Source: Methylovirgula ligni
GTDB taxonomy: Bacteria > Pseudomonadota > Alphaproteobacteria > Rhizobiales > Beijerinckiaceae
Direction of reading: 5' to 3'
Length of the DNA stretch: 64,000 nucleotides
Assembly: GCF_004135935.1 (NCBI RefSeq)
Contig: NZ_CP025086.1
Location: 2,046,001 to 2,110,000 of the forward strand
Each line of letters begins with the position of its first letter. The first letter of the stretch is position 1. A program made the translations under genes and the position numbers. Under the pieces are notes generated by a model that saw only the letters and a list, made by a program, of their open reading frames with translations, did not search any database and was not told the origin of the DNA. This document shows, one piece after another, positions 26,961 to 35,547 of the stretch.

Positions 26961-26998
26961 GTTTAGTTCCTCGGTAGGGGTCGGCTAGGTCAGCTGTT

Positions 26999-27667
26999 TT
27001 ACAGGGCGCCAGCAGGCTTCGGCACTTGCGCATCCGCGGCGGCGAGCAGGCTGCGAACCTCCTCGTCCGAAACCTCATGGAAATCGGAATAATAAAATCC
27101 AACCGCGCCAAAAGACTCATAATTCTCAAGGCAGACGATCTCGTCGGCCTCGCTCCGAAGTTCTACAAGCGAATCTGTTGGAGCGACTGGCACGGCCAGG
27201 ATCAACCGGCCTGGCTTCTGCTTACGAATGGAACGCAGAGCGGCGCGGGTGGTTGCACCGGTCGCGATTCCGTCGTCGACCACGATCACGGTGCGGCCCT
27301 GCAATTTCGGATGTGCGCGGCTGCCAACATAACGGGTACGCCGGCGCTTGATCTCGGCAAGTTCCTGCTTGCAGGCTGCATTGAAGGTGCTGTCCGAGAC
27401 TTGCGCCGTGGCGATGACGTCTTCGTTGCGTACGACCAGCGGATCGGCGCCATCGACGATTGCGCCCATCGCCAGTTCGGGATGCTGCGGTACGCCGATC
27501 TTGCGGACGAGGATGAGGTCGAGCGGCGCGTTCAGTGCCCGCGCGACTTCAGCCGCGATGGAGACGCCGCCGCGCGGGAGCGCCAGAACGACAGGCTCAT
27601 CCCCTCGGTGGAGCAATAGCGCCTGCGCGAGCCGATGGCCGGCCTCAGTGCGATCGCGGAACGGCAT
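26999..27667 (-). CDS. Phosphoribosyltransferase-domain protein
   Basis: The 222-residue protein carries a type I PRTase fold: VVLALPRGGVSIAAEVARALNAPLDLILVRKIG, and the PRPP loop VIVVDDGIATGATTRAALRSIR. Its closest relatives by pattern are stand-alone PRTases found in stress clusters rather than dedicated nucleotide salvage enzymes, so the substrate is not known. The ATG at 27667 has GGGAG seven bases upstream; the longer frame from 27826 is not needed. It faces the alcohol dehydrogenase gene, with two FNR/FixK-like boxes between them. Confidence 0.85.
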   Translation of the reverse strand: MPFRDRTEAGHRLAQALLLHRGDEPVVLALPRGGVSIAAEVARALNAPLDLILVRKIGVPQHPELAMGAIVDGADPLVVRNEDVIATAQVSDSTFNAACKQELAEIKRRRTRYVGSRAHPKLQGRTVIVVDDGIATGATTRAALRSIRKQKPGRLILAVPVAPTDSLVELRSEADEIVCLENYESFGAVGFYYSDFHEVSDEEVRSLLAAADAQVPKPAGAL

Positions 27668-27767
27668 CGGCCATCTCCCAAGCTCAAGCTTCAAGAATCG
27701 CCGCGCTGAATTGTAAATACGAAATTCAGTTCGAGTACGAGGGTTACCGCCCGAGCCGCAACTTTCA

Positions 27768-27781
27768 TTGATTTGGATCAC
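27768..27781. promoter_or_regulatory. FNR/FixK-like box 1
   Basis: TTGATTTGGATCAC matches the FNR/FixK consensus TTGAT-N4-ATCAA at nine of ten informative positions. It lies between the divergent phosphoribosyltransferase and alcohol dehydrogenase genes, 101 bases before the former's start. Confidence 0.65.
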
Positions 27782-27812
27782 ACCCCTCGAAAATGCGGCT
27801 GCACGATCCAAA

Positions 27813-27826
27813 CTGACGCAAATCAA
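27813..27826. promoter_or_regulatory. FNR/FixK-like box 2
   Basis: On the minus strand this reads TTGATTTGCGTCAG, a strong left half (TTGAT) and weaker right half. It is 64 bases before the alcohol dehydrogenase start; together with box 1 it suggests low-oxygen control of both divergent units. Confidence 0.5.
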
Positions 27827-27889
27827 GGCGTGACAACCCGCCGGCGGTTAACGGTCCACTTTGGATATTCCCTTTGAGGAGATCGAACC

Positions 27890-28927
27890 GTGAAAGCGCT
27901 CGTTTATGAAGGCCCGGGCCGGAAGGCACTGGAAGAGCGGCCGAAGCCGGAGATCAGGTCCGCGACCGACGCGATCGTAAAGATCGTAAAAACGACGATC
28001 TGCGGGACCGACTTGCACATTCTCAAGGGCGACGTGCCGACCTGCACGCCGGGGCGGATTCTCGGCCATGAAGGAACCGGCGTCGTCGTCGAAGTCGGCG
28101 CGGGCGTGACGACATTCCAGAAGGGCGATCGCGTCCTGATTTCGTGTATCACGGCCTGCGGACGCTGCGAATATTGCCGCCGGGGCATGTATTCGCATTG
28201 CACCACCGGCGGCTGGATACTCGGCAATGTGATCGATGGCACGCAGGCGGAATATGTGCGCATCCCCCATGCCGATACGAGCCTTTATCGGCTGCCGGAA
28301 AATCTCGACGAAGAGGCGCTCGTGATGTTGAGCGACATTCTTCCGACGGGGTTTGAATGTGGCGTTCTGAACGGGAAAGTCGCGCCGGGAAGCTCGATCG
28401 CCATCGTCGGCGCGGGACCGATCGGGCTCGCAGCGCTCCTGACCGCGCAATTCTATTCTCCCGCCGACATCATCGTGATCGATCTGGATCGCAATCGTCT
28501 GGACGTGGCCAAGAGATTTGGCGCCACCGCGACCGTCAATGCGTCAGAAGGCGATGCAGTCGCCGCGGTCATGAAGATCACCGAAAACCGGGGCGTCGAT
28601 ACGGCCATCGAGGCGGTTGGCGTGCCAGCCTCGTTCATCACCTGCGAGGATATTATCGCGCCGGGCGGCACGATCGCAAATATCGGCGTACATGGCGTCA
28701 AGGTCGATCTGCATCTCGAGCGGCTGTGGTCGCAGAATATCAGCATCACGACGCGGCTCGTCGATACCGTCACGACGCCCATGTTGCTGAAGACCGTGGC
28801 GTCCGGAAAACTCGACGCGAAGAAGCTCATTACGCATCATTTCACGCTCGATCACATCCTCGATGCCTATGAGACCTTCGGCAAGGCCGCGAGCACCCAG
28901 GCGCTGAAGGTCATTATCGCGGCGTGA
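27890..28927 (+). CDS. Zinc-dependent alcohol dehydrogenase (MDR family)
   Basis: The 345-residue enzyme shows the catalytic-zinc motifs (ICGTDLH, GHEGTG), the four-cysteine structural zinc lobe (CGRCEYCRRGMYSHC), the Rossmann IVGAGPIGLAAL, and DLDRNRL, which with its acidic residue favours NAD. The sequence style resembles zinc ADHs often induced under low oxygen in rhizobia, and the two FixK-like boxes upstream fit that. Substrate is not defined; alcohol, aldehyde or formaldehyde conversions are all possible. Confidence 0.92.
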   Translation: MKALVYEGPGRKALEERPKPEIRSATDAIVKIVKTTICGTDLHILKGDVPTCTPGRILGHEGTGVVVEVGAGVTTFQKGDRVLISCITACGRCEYCRRGMYSHCTTGGWILGNVIDGTQAEYVRIPHADTSLYRLPENLDEEALVMLSDILPTGFECGVLNGKVAPGSSIAIVGAGPIGLAALLTAQFYSPADIIVIDLDRNRLDVAKRFGATATVNASEGDAVAAVMKITENRGVDTAIEAVGVPASFITCEDIIAPGGTIANIGVHGVKVDLHLERLWSQNISITTRLVDTVTTPMLLKTVASGKLDAKKLITHHFTLDHILDAYETFGKAASTQALKVIIAA

Positions 28928-29252
28928 GGCCGCAAGAACTTCAGACTCCTCGCGATTTTGTTCCCGGAGCGAGCGATATCCCGGCCTGAACGGGAATTAT
29001 TCCTGTAGATTTCCGGATCGTTCCAATCATATTCCGGGATAAGGACAAAGCGATGCCGCTTCGATCCGGGCCGACTCAGGCCCTGGGTCGCTGACAAAAT
29101 TAGCTTTCGCAAAAGGGTTTAGAAAGCCGGCTGGCTTTCGCGACTCACCTTCTCCGATTCTTGGCCATGCTTCCTCGCGCATCCCCAAAAGGTGCCGCGA
29201 ATAGGAAGCGTGTTTGTTGTCAAGGCGCATATCGTTCGTATGGAGAATTGGA
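28928..29252. other. Intergenic region upstream of xoxF
   Basis: No gene is supported in these 325 bases. A hairpin (GAAAGCC with GGCTTTC near 29121-29138) lacks a T-run. The xoxF promoter must lie here; no lanthanide-linked operator is recognisable. GGAG at 29242 is the ribosome-binding site for xoxF. Confidence 0.4.
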
Positions 29253-31121
29253 ATGAAATTTGGAATGGCGTTATCCATCTGTGCCGGACTATGCGGTGCT
29301 TGGTTATATGCCGGGGCGGCCAATGCAGAAGATGCGCTGACGCTCGCGAAGAATCCTTCACTCTGGCCGGCCCCTGGGCACGATCTGGCGCTCACCCGCC
29401 ATAGCGAACTGAAGCAGATCAACACGCTTAACGTTAAGCATCTGCAGCTCGCCTGGGATCAATCGACCGGCGCTCTGCGCGGCCACGAAGGCCAGCCGAT
29501 CGTGGTCGATGTCGATGGCACACCGACACTGTTCCTCTTCAGCGCGTGGCCGAACATCGTTCAGGCGCTCGACCTCTCCGATCCGGATTATCCGAAGGAG
29601 ATCTGGAACTACGTCAAGAAGACCGACCGTGATGAATCGGCCGTTCCACGCGCCTGCTGCGACACCGTCAACCGCGGTGGCTCTTACGGCGATGGCAAGG
29701 TCGTCTACCTGACCCTCGACGGCTGGCTGATCGCGCTCGACGCGAAGACCGGCAAAGAGGCCTGGGTCGTCAAGAACAACTATCCGGACAAGGGTGAAGA
29801 CGGCACGCCGGCTCCGCTCATTGCCGATGGCAAGGTCTTCGTCGGCTTCGGCGGTGACGAATTCGCCGCTCGCGGCGCCTTCTCGGCCTATGATCTGAAG
29901 ACCGGCAAGCTGCTGTGGAAGAAGTACAGCACCGGCACGGACGCCGACGTCGGCATCACCGCGGACACCAACAAGGCGCATCCGGAATACGGCCGGACCG
30001 GCGACCTCGGCGTCCACACCTTCCCCGAAGACAATAACTACAAGATCGGCGGCGGTGCGGCCTGGGGCTGGTACAGCTACGACCCGGAACTGCACTATGT
30101 CTATTATGGCACCGGCAACCCCGGCCTGTGGAGCCCTGGCTATCGCTGCGGCGAGAAGCCTTTGACCCAGGCAGGCTGCAACTCCGGCAAGTGGGACAAT
30201 AAGTGGTCGCTGACCATTTTCGCCCGCAAGGCGGACACCGGCGAAGCGGTCTGGGCCTACCAGATGACGCCCTTCGACCAGTGGGACTATGACGGCATCA
30301 ACGAGATGATTCTCGTCGATATTCCGAACGTCGACGGCAAGCCGCGCAAGGCTCTCGTCCACTTCGATCGTAACGGCTTTGCTTTCGTCCTTGACCGTAC
30401 CGACGGCACGCTGCTGCGCGCCCACAAGTATGTGACGGCGAACTGGGCCGAGAAGTACGACCTGAAGACGGGCCGTCCGATCAAGGTGCCGGAGCATTCG
30501 CCGCTCGAAGTCGGCCGCAATACCCAGGCTTGCCCGTCGGCGATGGGCGGCAAGGATCAGCAGCCGGCTTCGGTCGATCCGAGCGATCCGACCAAGTTCT
30601 ATGTGCCGACCAACAACTGGTGCATGGAAGATAACCCGCAGGTTCGGGCCTATCAGCAGCAGGGCACGGTCTATGTGTTCTCCAACGTCTATATGTATCC
30701 TGAGAAGCCCGGCGTGACCGGTCGTATCAAGAAGTTCGACGTTCTGACGGGTAAGGCCGATTGGGACATCCCGGATCCGTATCCGAACTGGGGTGGCACG
30801 CTGAACACCGCGGGAGGTCTTATGTTCTACGGCAGCCTTGGCGGTGACTTCCGCGCCGTCGATCGCAACACGGGCGCGATCCTGTGGCAGCGCAAGCTCG
30901 GCTCGGGCATCATCGGCAACCCGATCACCTACGAGGTCAAGGGCAAGCAATATGTGTCCGTGCTCTCGGGTATCGGCGGCTGGATTGGTCTGCCCGTCAC
31001 CGCCGGCCTCGACCTGAGCGACAAGTTCGGTGCGATCGGCGCGACGGCCATGACCAAGGCCACTGGCCTTGCCATGATCCCGCAGGGCGGTATGCTCTCG
31101 ACCTTCCGCATCTATCAATAA
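29253..31121 (+). CDS. xoxF: Lanthanide-type PQQ methanol dehydrogenase XoxF
   Basis: The 622-residue quinoprotein has a signal peptide (ALSICAGLCGAWLYAGAANAED), the vicinal-cysteine pair ACCDTVNRG, tryptophan-docking repeats, and the catalytic segment MTPFDQWDYDGINEM. The DYD is the XoxF signature: the second Asp, two residues after the catalytic Asp, is the extra lanthanide ligand and is Ala in calcium-type MxaF. It should oxidise methanol in the periplasm and pass electrons to a c-type cytochrome. ATG 29253 is supported by GGAG seven bases upstream; a longer frame from 29214 exists. Codon use is strongly biased, as in highly expressed genes. No xoxG or xoxJ is adjacent. Clade not determined. 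Confidence 0.93.
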   Translation: MKFGMALSICAGLCGAWLYAGAANAEDALTLAKNPSLWPAPGHDLALTRHSELKQINTLNVKHLQLAWDQSTGALRGHEGQPIVVDVDGTPTLFLFSAWPNIVQALDLSDPDYPKEIWNYVKKTDRDESAVPRACCDTVNRGGSYGDGKVVYLTLDGWLIALDAKTGKEAWVVKNNYPDKGEDGTPAPLIADGKVFVGFGGDEFAARGAFSAYDLKTGKLLWKKYSTGTDADVGITADTNKAHPEYGRTGDLGVHTFPEDNNYKIGGGAAWGWYSYDPELHYVYYGTGNPGLWSPGYRCGEKPLTQAGCNSGKWDNKWSLTIFARKADTGEAVWAYQMTPFDQWDYDGINEMILVDIPNVDGKPRKALVHFDRNGFAFVLDRTDGTLLRAHKYVTANWAEKYDLKTGRPIKVPEHSPLEVGRNTQACPSAMGGKDQQPASVDPSDPTKFYVPTNNWCMEDNPQVRAYQQQGTVYVFSNVYMYPEKPGVTGRIKKFDVLTGKADWDIPDPYPNWGGTLNTAGGLMFYGSLGGDFRAVDRNTGAILWQRKLGSGIIGNPITYEVKGKQYVSVLSGIGGWIGLPVTAGLDLSDKFGAIGATAMTKATGLAMIPQGGMLSTFRIYQ

Positions 31122-31141
31122 GCGGTCAGGTATAAACACAG

Positions 31142-31178
31142 ATGGCGCCCGGACCGAGAGGACCGGGCGCCATTTGCG
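31142..31178 (+). terminator. Strong terminator after xoxF
   Basis: An 11-base-pair perfect stem (31142-31152 with 31163-31173) with a ten-base loop begins 20 bases after the xoxF stop and is followed by TTTGCGTTT. It makes xoxF a monocistronic unit. Confidence 0.7.
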
Positions 31179-31210
31179 TTTCAGGTGTCAGGCGCGCTCA
31201 ACCGAGCCGC

Positions 31211-31387
31211 TTAGGCGGCGGACGACCACTTGGGTCTGCCCTGTTCTTCGAACTGCGTCTTGAAGTCGTCGAAGCCGAGCGTCACGATCGGCTGCTGGTT
31301 CTCGTCGAGGAATTCGTAGAGGGGGCTTTCGACATTGCGATTGCTGAAAAAGACGATGGCATCTTCCTCGAAGCGCGCCCCGTAAAC
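31211..31387 (-). pseudogene. C-terminal fragment of an unidentified protein
   Basis: On the minus strand an open frame of 58 codons reads VYGARFEEDAIVFFSNRN, continues to LGFDDFKTQFEEQGRPKWSSAA and ends in TAA at 31211-31213. It looks like real protein sequence with good codon use, but immediately upstream (31388-31390) there is an in-frame TAG, and no start codon or upstream part remains. I read it as the 3' remnant of a broken gene, its 5' part lost on the side of the DUF1254 gene. The parent protein is not recognised. Confidence 0.5.
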
Positions 31388-31478
31388 CTACGGCAAAATT
31401 CAGCGTACCTTACAATAAGGCGCAGACAGATTATAATCCCATCGTTTGCCCGGCTATACAACGGTGTGGAGTGCAACG

Positions 31479-32495
31479 ATGAAGCGCATAATTCTCGCAG
31501 TCGTCTCATACGGCTTTGCCGCGTGTTGCGCGCAGGCGCAAAACGCGATCCCCGTCACGCCGGATAATTTCGTCCGCGCCGAAACCGATATGTATTTTGC
31601 CAATCTCGTGCGGGATGGCTCGTTTGGAAAGTTCGATCATATCCGCGAGCCAGCCTCAATAGACAACCAGGCCATCATCCGGCTGAATCGTGATACGCTT
31701 TATTCCTCCGCTGTCTTCGATCTCGATGCCGGACCGGTGACCATAATTTTTCCTGACGCCGGGAAGCGTTTCATGTCGTTGCAAGTGCTCGACGAAGACC
31801 AGTATACACACGGGGTCATATATAGACCGGGAAGCTACACATTCGATCGCAAGGGGATTGGCACGCGCTATGTAGGGTTTTTGGTGCGCACGCTGGTCGA
31901 TCCAAACAGCCCCAAAGACATAGAGGCGGTTCATTCGCTTCAGGACAAACTCCACGCAAGCCAAAAGAGTCCCGGCAAATTCGAGGTGCCGGACTGGGAC
32001 AAGGCCAGCCAGGCCAAAGTTCGCGAAGCGCTGCTTATTCTGGCTTCGACGACGAAAAGCCTCAACGGGGCTTTCGGAGCAAAAGGAGAAGTCGATCCTG
32101 TTCATCGATTGATTGGCGCGGCTGCGGGGTGGGGCGGAAATCCTGACAAGAACGCGGTCTATGTCGGCGGCAGCCCGGACAGAAATGACGGCACGACCAT
32201 CTATAGACTTGAGGTGAAGAAAGGTGTTCCGGTCGATGGCTTCTGGTCGATAAGCGTCTACAACGCCGCGGGCTATTTTGAGAAGAATCCATTTAACGCT
32301 TATTCGCTGAATGACATCACCGCGACGAAAGACTCCGACGGATCAGTTCTGGTGCAATTCGGCGGATGCGACGGCAAAATTCCGAATTGTCTGCCGATAA
32401 CGAAAGGCTGGAATTACATCGTGCGGCTCTATCGTCCGCGCTCAGAAATTCTGGACGGAAGCTGGAAGTTTCCGCAGCCGCAGCCGGTGCAATAG
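31479..32495 (+). CDS. DUF1254/DUF1214 exported protein
   Basis: The 338-residue product has a signal peptide (MKRIILAVVSYGFAACCAQAQ) and the two-part layout of the DUF1254-DUF1214 family: an N-terminal block with NLVRDGSFGKFDHIREP, NRDTLYSSAVFDLDAGP and MSLQVLDEDQYTHGV, and a C-terminal block with DGFWSISVYNAAGYFEKNPFNAYSLND and the NCLPITKGWNYIVRLYRPRSEILDGSW finish. It is likely periplasmic; function is unknown. GGAG lies eight bases before the ATG at 31479. The preceding gene remnant suggests its arrival disrupted an older gene. Confidence 0.85.
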   Translation: MKRIILAVVSYGFAACCAQAQNAIPVTPDNFVRAETDMYFANLVRDGSFGKFDHIREPASIDNQAIIRLNRDTLYSSAVFDLDAGPVTIIFPDAGKRFMSLQVLDEDQYTHGVIYRPGSYTFDRKGIGTRYVGFLVRTLVDPNSPKDIEAVHSLQDKLHASQKSPGKFEVPDWDKASQAKVREALLILASTTKSLNGAFGAKGEVDPVHRLIGAAAGWGGNPDKNAVYVGGSPDRNDGTTIYRLEVKKGVPVDGFWSISVYNAAGYFEKNPFNAYSLNDITATKDSDGSVLVQFGGCDGKIPNCLPITKGWNYIVRLYRPRSEILDGSWKFPQPQPVQ

Positions 32496-32563
32496 GTAGG
32501 ACCGGCGCAGCAGATATATCGTGCCGCTGCCGGACGATTGCGGGCAGAAGAGGCGTGGGCGAT

Positions 32564-33046
32564 TCACCTTCTGTATTGCGTTTCGCTCACCTGTTCCATC
32601 CAGGTGACGACTTCGCCGTTAAGCGCTTCCTGGATGGCGATGTGGGTCATCGCGCCGGCCGGCGCCGCGCCGTGCCAGTGTTTTTCGCCGGGCGCGAACC
32701 ACACGACATCGCCGGGACGAATCTCCTCGATTGGGCCGCCCTCACGCTGCGCCCATCCCAGCCCGGCGGTCACGATCAATGTCTGGCCGAGTGGATGCGT
32801 GTGCCATGCCGTGCGCGCGCCCGGCTCGAACGTCACGCTGGCGGCGCGGACCGCTGCCGGCGCCGGCGCCTGAACAAGCGGCTCGATACTCACAGAGCCG
32901 GTAAAATAGTCGGCAGAGCCCTTGGTGAGCGCGCGCGATCCATGTTGGGTGATTTCCACTGTCTTCCCCGATGAGTTCGCCGGTTGTTGTCGTTCGCGAC
33001 ACCATTGGTCCAATCCGGCCATTGCCGTAGTGTCGTGTGATGTCAT
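32564..33046 (-). CDS. Cupin-domain protein
   Basis: The 160-residue protein carries a single cupin barrel: motif 1 [19 protein letters not shown] with the metal-binding His pair, motif 2 [20 protein letters not shown] with a third His. Metal is likely, but whether it acts as a dioxygenase, isomerase or carrier cannot be read from the sequence. It is not paired with another gene on its strand; the hairpin at 33149-33171 separates it from the sulfatase. Confidence 0.85.
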   Translation of the reverse strand: MTSHDTTAMAGLDQWCRERQQPANSSGKTVEITQHGSRALTKGSADYFTGSVSIEPLVQAPAPAAVRAASVTFEPGARTAWHTHPLGQTLIVTAGLGWAQREGGPIEEIRPGDVVWFAPGEKHWHGAAPAGAMTHIAIQEALNGEVVTWMEQVSETQYRR

Positions 33047-33148
33047 CGCCGACTATGGTGGCCGAAGAATGTCTCTCACGTGGCTCGTCGGCTATTGGAC
33101 GCGTTGGACCGCCGACAGCCGGTAGGTGACGGCGATCATCGCAAAGTG

Positions 33149-33171
33149 GTCAGCCGGCAGAGCCGGCTGAC
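33149..33171 (-). terminator. Hairpin downstream of the sulfatase
   Basis: A perfect 10-base-pair stem with an AGA loop, flanked by AAAG and CTTT, starts 15 bases past the sulfatase stop when read on the minus strand. It probably terminates that transcript. Confidence 0.6.
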
Positions 33172-33185
33172 TTTGTGATCAACTG

Positions 33186-34865
33186 TCAGTCGTCGGTCGG
33201 TTGTTTGAGATTATCCATGATCTGATCGAGATTGAAGCTCTGCGGCTTCTGTCGCGGCGGATAGTCTTGAAGCGATTGAGCAAATGCGCCGGCTATGGCC
33301 TGGCCACCGTACAGTAGATACGCCTTGTGGATCGTCCAGGCGTAATAGGAATTCGACGTGATCTCGGCTCGCTCATAAGGATCCATGCGTAGATTGAAAA
33401 ACAACGGGAACCGCCGCGCCGTGAAAGGCTCGCCCCATACATCGAGGGTGCCAGGAGTCTTTTGCTCGAAGAACACGAGTTTCCAATTATTGAACCGAAT
33501 CGCAACGAGTTGCCCGTCATCGTTGAAGTAAATGAAGGCTTTCCGTTCGGAATTCGGTTGCTGCCCGGTGAGATAAGCAAGTTGATTATAACCGTCGAGA
33601 TGAACCTTGTACGTCCGATCACCGATCGTCCATCCGCTTAGCAGCCTGTCTTTTACGCTCGTATCCCCGGCGAGCGCGAGTAAGGTCGGGAACCAGTCGT
33701 GACTGCCGAAAATATCGTTCGCAATACTTCCGGGTTTTATATGTCCTGGCCAACGCACCATCGCTGGCACACGATACGCGCCTTCCCAATTGGTGTTCTT
33801 CTCGCTGCGGAACGGCGTCATCGCACCATCCGGCCACGAGTTCATGTGGGGACCATTGTCAGTCGTATAGAGGACGATTGTATCGTCGGTGATGCCGAGG
33901 TCATCAAGCACCTTGAGTAACTTTCCAACATCGCCATCGTGCTCGATCATCCCATCGGCATATTCATTGTCAGGCATGCCGCTCTGGCCACGCATTGATG
34001 CACGAACATGCGTGTAAAGATGCATACGCGTCGTGTTCATCCAGCAGAAGAACGGTTTGCCAGCTTTGACCTGTCGTTGGATGAAGTCAATCGCTGCACT
34101 CGTTGTTTCATCGTCGATCGTTTCCATGCGCTTTTTCGTGAGCGGACCAGTGTCCTCGATCGTCTGCTTGCCGACGCGGCCGAAGCGCGAATCGACAGTT
34201 GGGTCGTCGGTTTCGCTGGCTTTGCACCTCAAAACGCCGCGTGGCCCGAATTTGGCGCGAAAAGCCGGATCCTTTGGATAGTCTGGATCCTCAGGATCTT
34301 CCTCCGCGTTCAGGTGATAGAGATTGCCGAAGAATTCATCGAAGCCGTGCACCGTCGGTAGAAATTCGTTGCGATCGCCGAGATGATTCTTGCCGTATTG
34401 GCCAGTGGCGTAGCCAAGCGGCTTCAACGCTTCGGCGATGGTGATGTCTTCGGGCTGCAGCCCGACCGTCGCGCCAGGAATCCCGACCTTGGATAGTCCC
34501 GTGCGGATCACCGATTGTCCGGTGATGAAGGACGAGCGACCGGCGGTGCAGCTTTGCTCGGCGTAATAGTCCGTGAACATCAAGCCTTCTTTGGCGATCC
34601 GATCGATGTTGGGCGTCCGATAGCCCATCAATCCGAACGTATAGGCGCTGATGTCGGACTGGCCGATGTCATCACCGAAGATGACGAGTATGTTGGACTT
34701 TTTGCCGGACGCAGGCGATGTCGACTTCTCATCTTCCGCCCGCACAAATTGCGGCGCGATCGCAGACGTGGCAGCTAATACGGTACCGGAAAGCAGAATT
34801 CTTCTTCGGCTCATTCCGCGCTTGTGTTCGTGCTTTTTATCAAAATTATCGTCGTTGGAATTCAT
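33186..34865 (-). CDS. Arylsulfatase-type sulfatase with Tat leader
   Basis: The 559-residue enzyme is a type I sulfatase. It starts with SRRRILLSGTVLAATSAIAPQFVRA, a twin-arginine export signal, then NILVIFGDDIGQSDIS with metal-binding Asp residues, the modification site CTAGRSSFITG (Cys to formylglycine; the usual C-X-P-X-R has Ala in place of Pro), the GKNHLGD motif and TTDNGPH. A formylglycine-generating or anaerobic maturase is not adjacent. Start 34865 follows GGGAG by seven bases; a longer frame to 34919 is unlikely. It would release sulfate from a sulfate ester in the periplasm. Link to the adjoining catabolic island is unproven. Confidence 0.88.
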   Translation of the reverse strand: MNSNDDNFDKKHEHKRGMSRRRILLSGTVLAATSAIAPQFVRAEDEKSTSPASGKKSNILVIFGDDIGQSDISAYTFGLMGYRTPNIDRIAKEGLMFTDYYAEQSCTAGRSSFITGQSVIRTGLSKVGIPGATVGLQPEDITIAEALKPLGYATGQYGKNHLGDRNEFLPTVHGFDEFFGNLYHLNAEEDPEDPDYPKDPAFRAKFGPRGVLRCKASETDDPTVDSRFGRVGKQTIEDTGPLTKKRMETIDDETTSAAIDFIQRQVKAGKPFFCWMNTTRMHLYTHVRASMRGQSGMPDNEYADGMIEHDGDVGKLLKVLDDLGITDDTIVLYTTDNGPHMNSWPDGAMTPFRSEKNTNWEGAYRVPAMVRWPGHIKPGSIANDIFGSHDWFPTLLALAGDTSVKDRLLSGWTIGDRTYKVHLDGYNQLAYLTGQQPNSERKAFIYFNDDGQLVAIRFNNWKLVFFEQKTPGTLDVWGEPFTARRFPLFFNLRMDPYERAEITSNSYYAWTIHKAYLLYGGQAIAGAFAQSLQDYPPRQKPQSFNLDQIMDNLKQPTDD

Positions 34866-35547
34866 GGCATGGCTCCCGTTTTCTTCAGCATACAAGAGTC
34901 CGAGATGTCGTTGACACATCGCGCGCCTAATTGAGCGCGCCTAACGTTCCATCAAGCTATGACAACGTTGCTGACTGTTTTTGATTTTGCGTTGCCAAAG
35001 ACCGAACAATGCGTCGAGCATATGCCAACAGAGGCTTCGCGACCATTTTGTTCGGGGATTTAGTTTCGTTAATGAAGCTGGATATTGCCACGCAGAAGCT
35101 CGGGGGCAATCAGCCCGTTCTCTATTGGGCGAGCTTAATTCGCTTGCTGTGTAACGCGATCGCCACGCGCGTTCTTAAAAATAGGAAACCGCATTGTTGC
35201 ATTGCGATTTTGGTAGCGCGCCGGAACCAGCCTGATCGGCGGCGCAGGGCAGGGCGGCTGAACAGCCCCGACTATTGATGCGCTTTGGCCGCCCGCAACT
35301 GGCCCAAAAAACTTCGAGCGGGCTCTTTGCACGTAAGTTACGTCCCCAGAGCCCCTGAAATTTCGCCCGTGCGGCGGGACTCTACCCCCGTTGTTCACAA
35401 ATTCGGGAGCCGCCACGGCGCCTGCCCGAGAAACCGAGAAAGAGAAGTTGACGCGGAGCTATGGCGCATGATTGTATTACGGTCATACCGAATATTGAAT
35501 ACCGTATGAGACGCGGACGTACGGCAAAAGCCTTCTTTGGAGTAAAT
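34866..35547. other. Gap between the sulfatase and the catabolic operon
   Basis: No supported gene is present in these 680 bases; the 89-codon frame at 35009 shows no domain or ribosome-binding site. The base composition is clearly more A/T-rich than the preceding core genes. An imperfect inverted-repeat element at 35479-35505 is the only likely regulatory feature. Promoters for both divergent units should be here. Confidence 0.45.
35479..35505. promoter_or_regulatory. Possible operator of the ring-opening operon
   Basis: ACGGT at 35479 and ACCGT at 35501 form a 27-base dyad, with an internal CGGT-CAT-ACCG that resembles the TGGTATACCA-type operators elsewhere in the island but with one extra central base. 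It lies 43 bases upstream of the hydrolase start. Confidence 0.35.

Noticed and set aside
29358-31139. 593-codon minus-strand open frame opposite xoxF
   Set aside because: It lies wholly opposite a strongly codon-biased xoxF and has no recognisable domain, so it is a by-product of codon usage.
35009-35278. 89-codon open frame upstream of the catabolic operon
   Set aside because: No ribosome-binding site, no domain, unusual composition.
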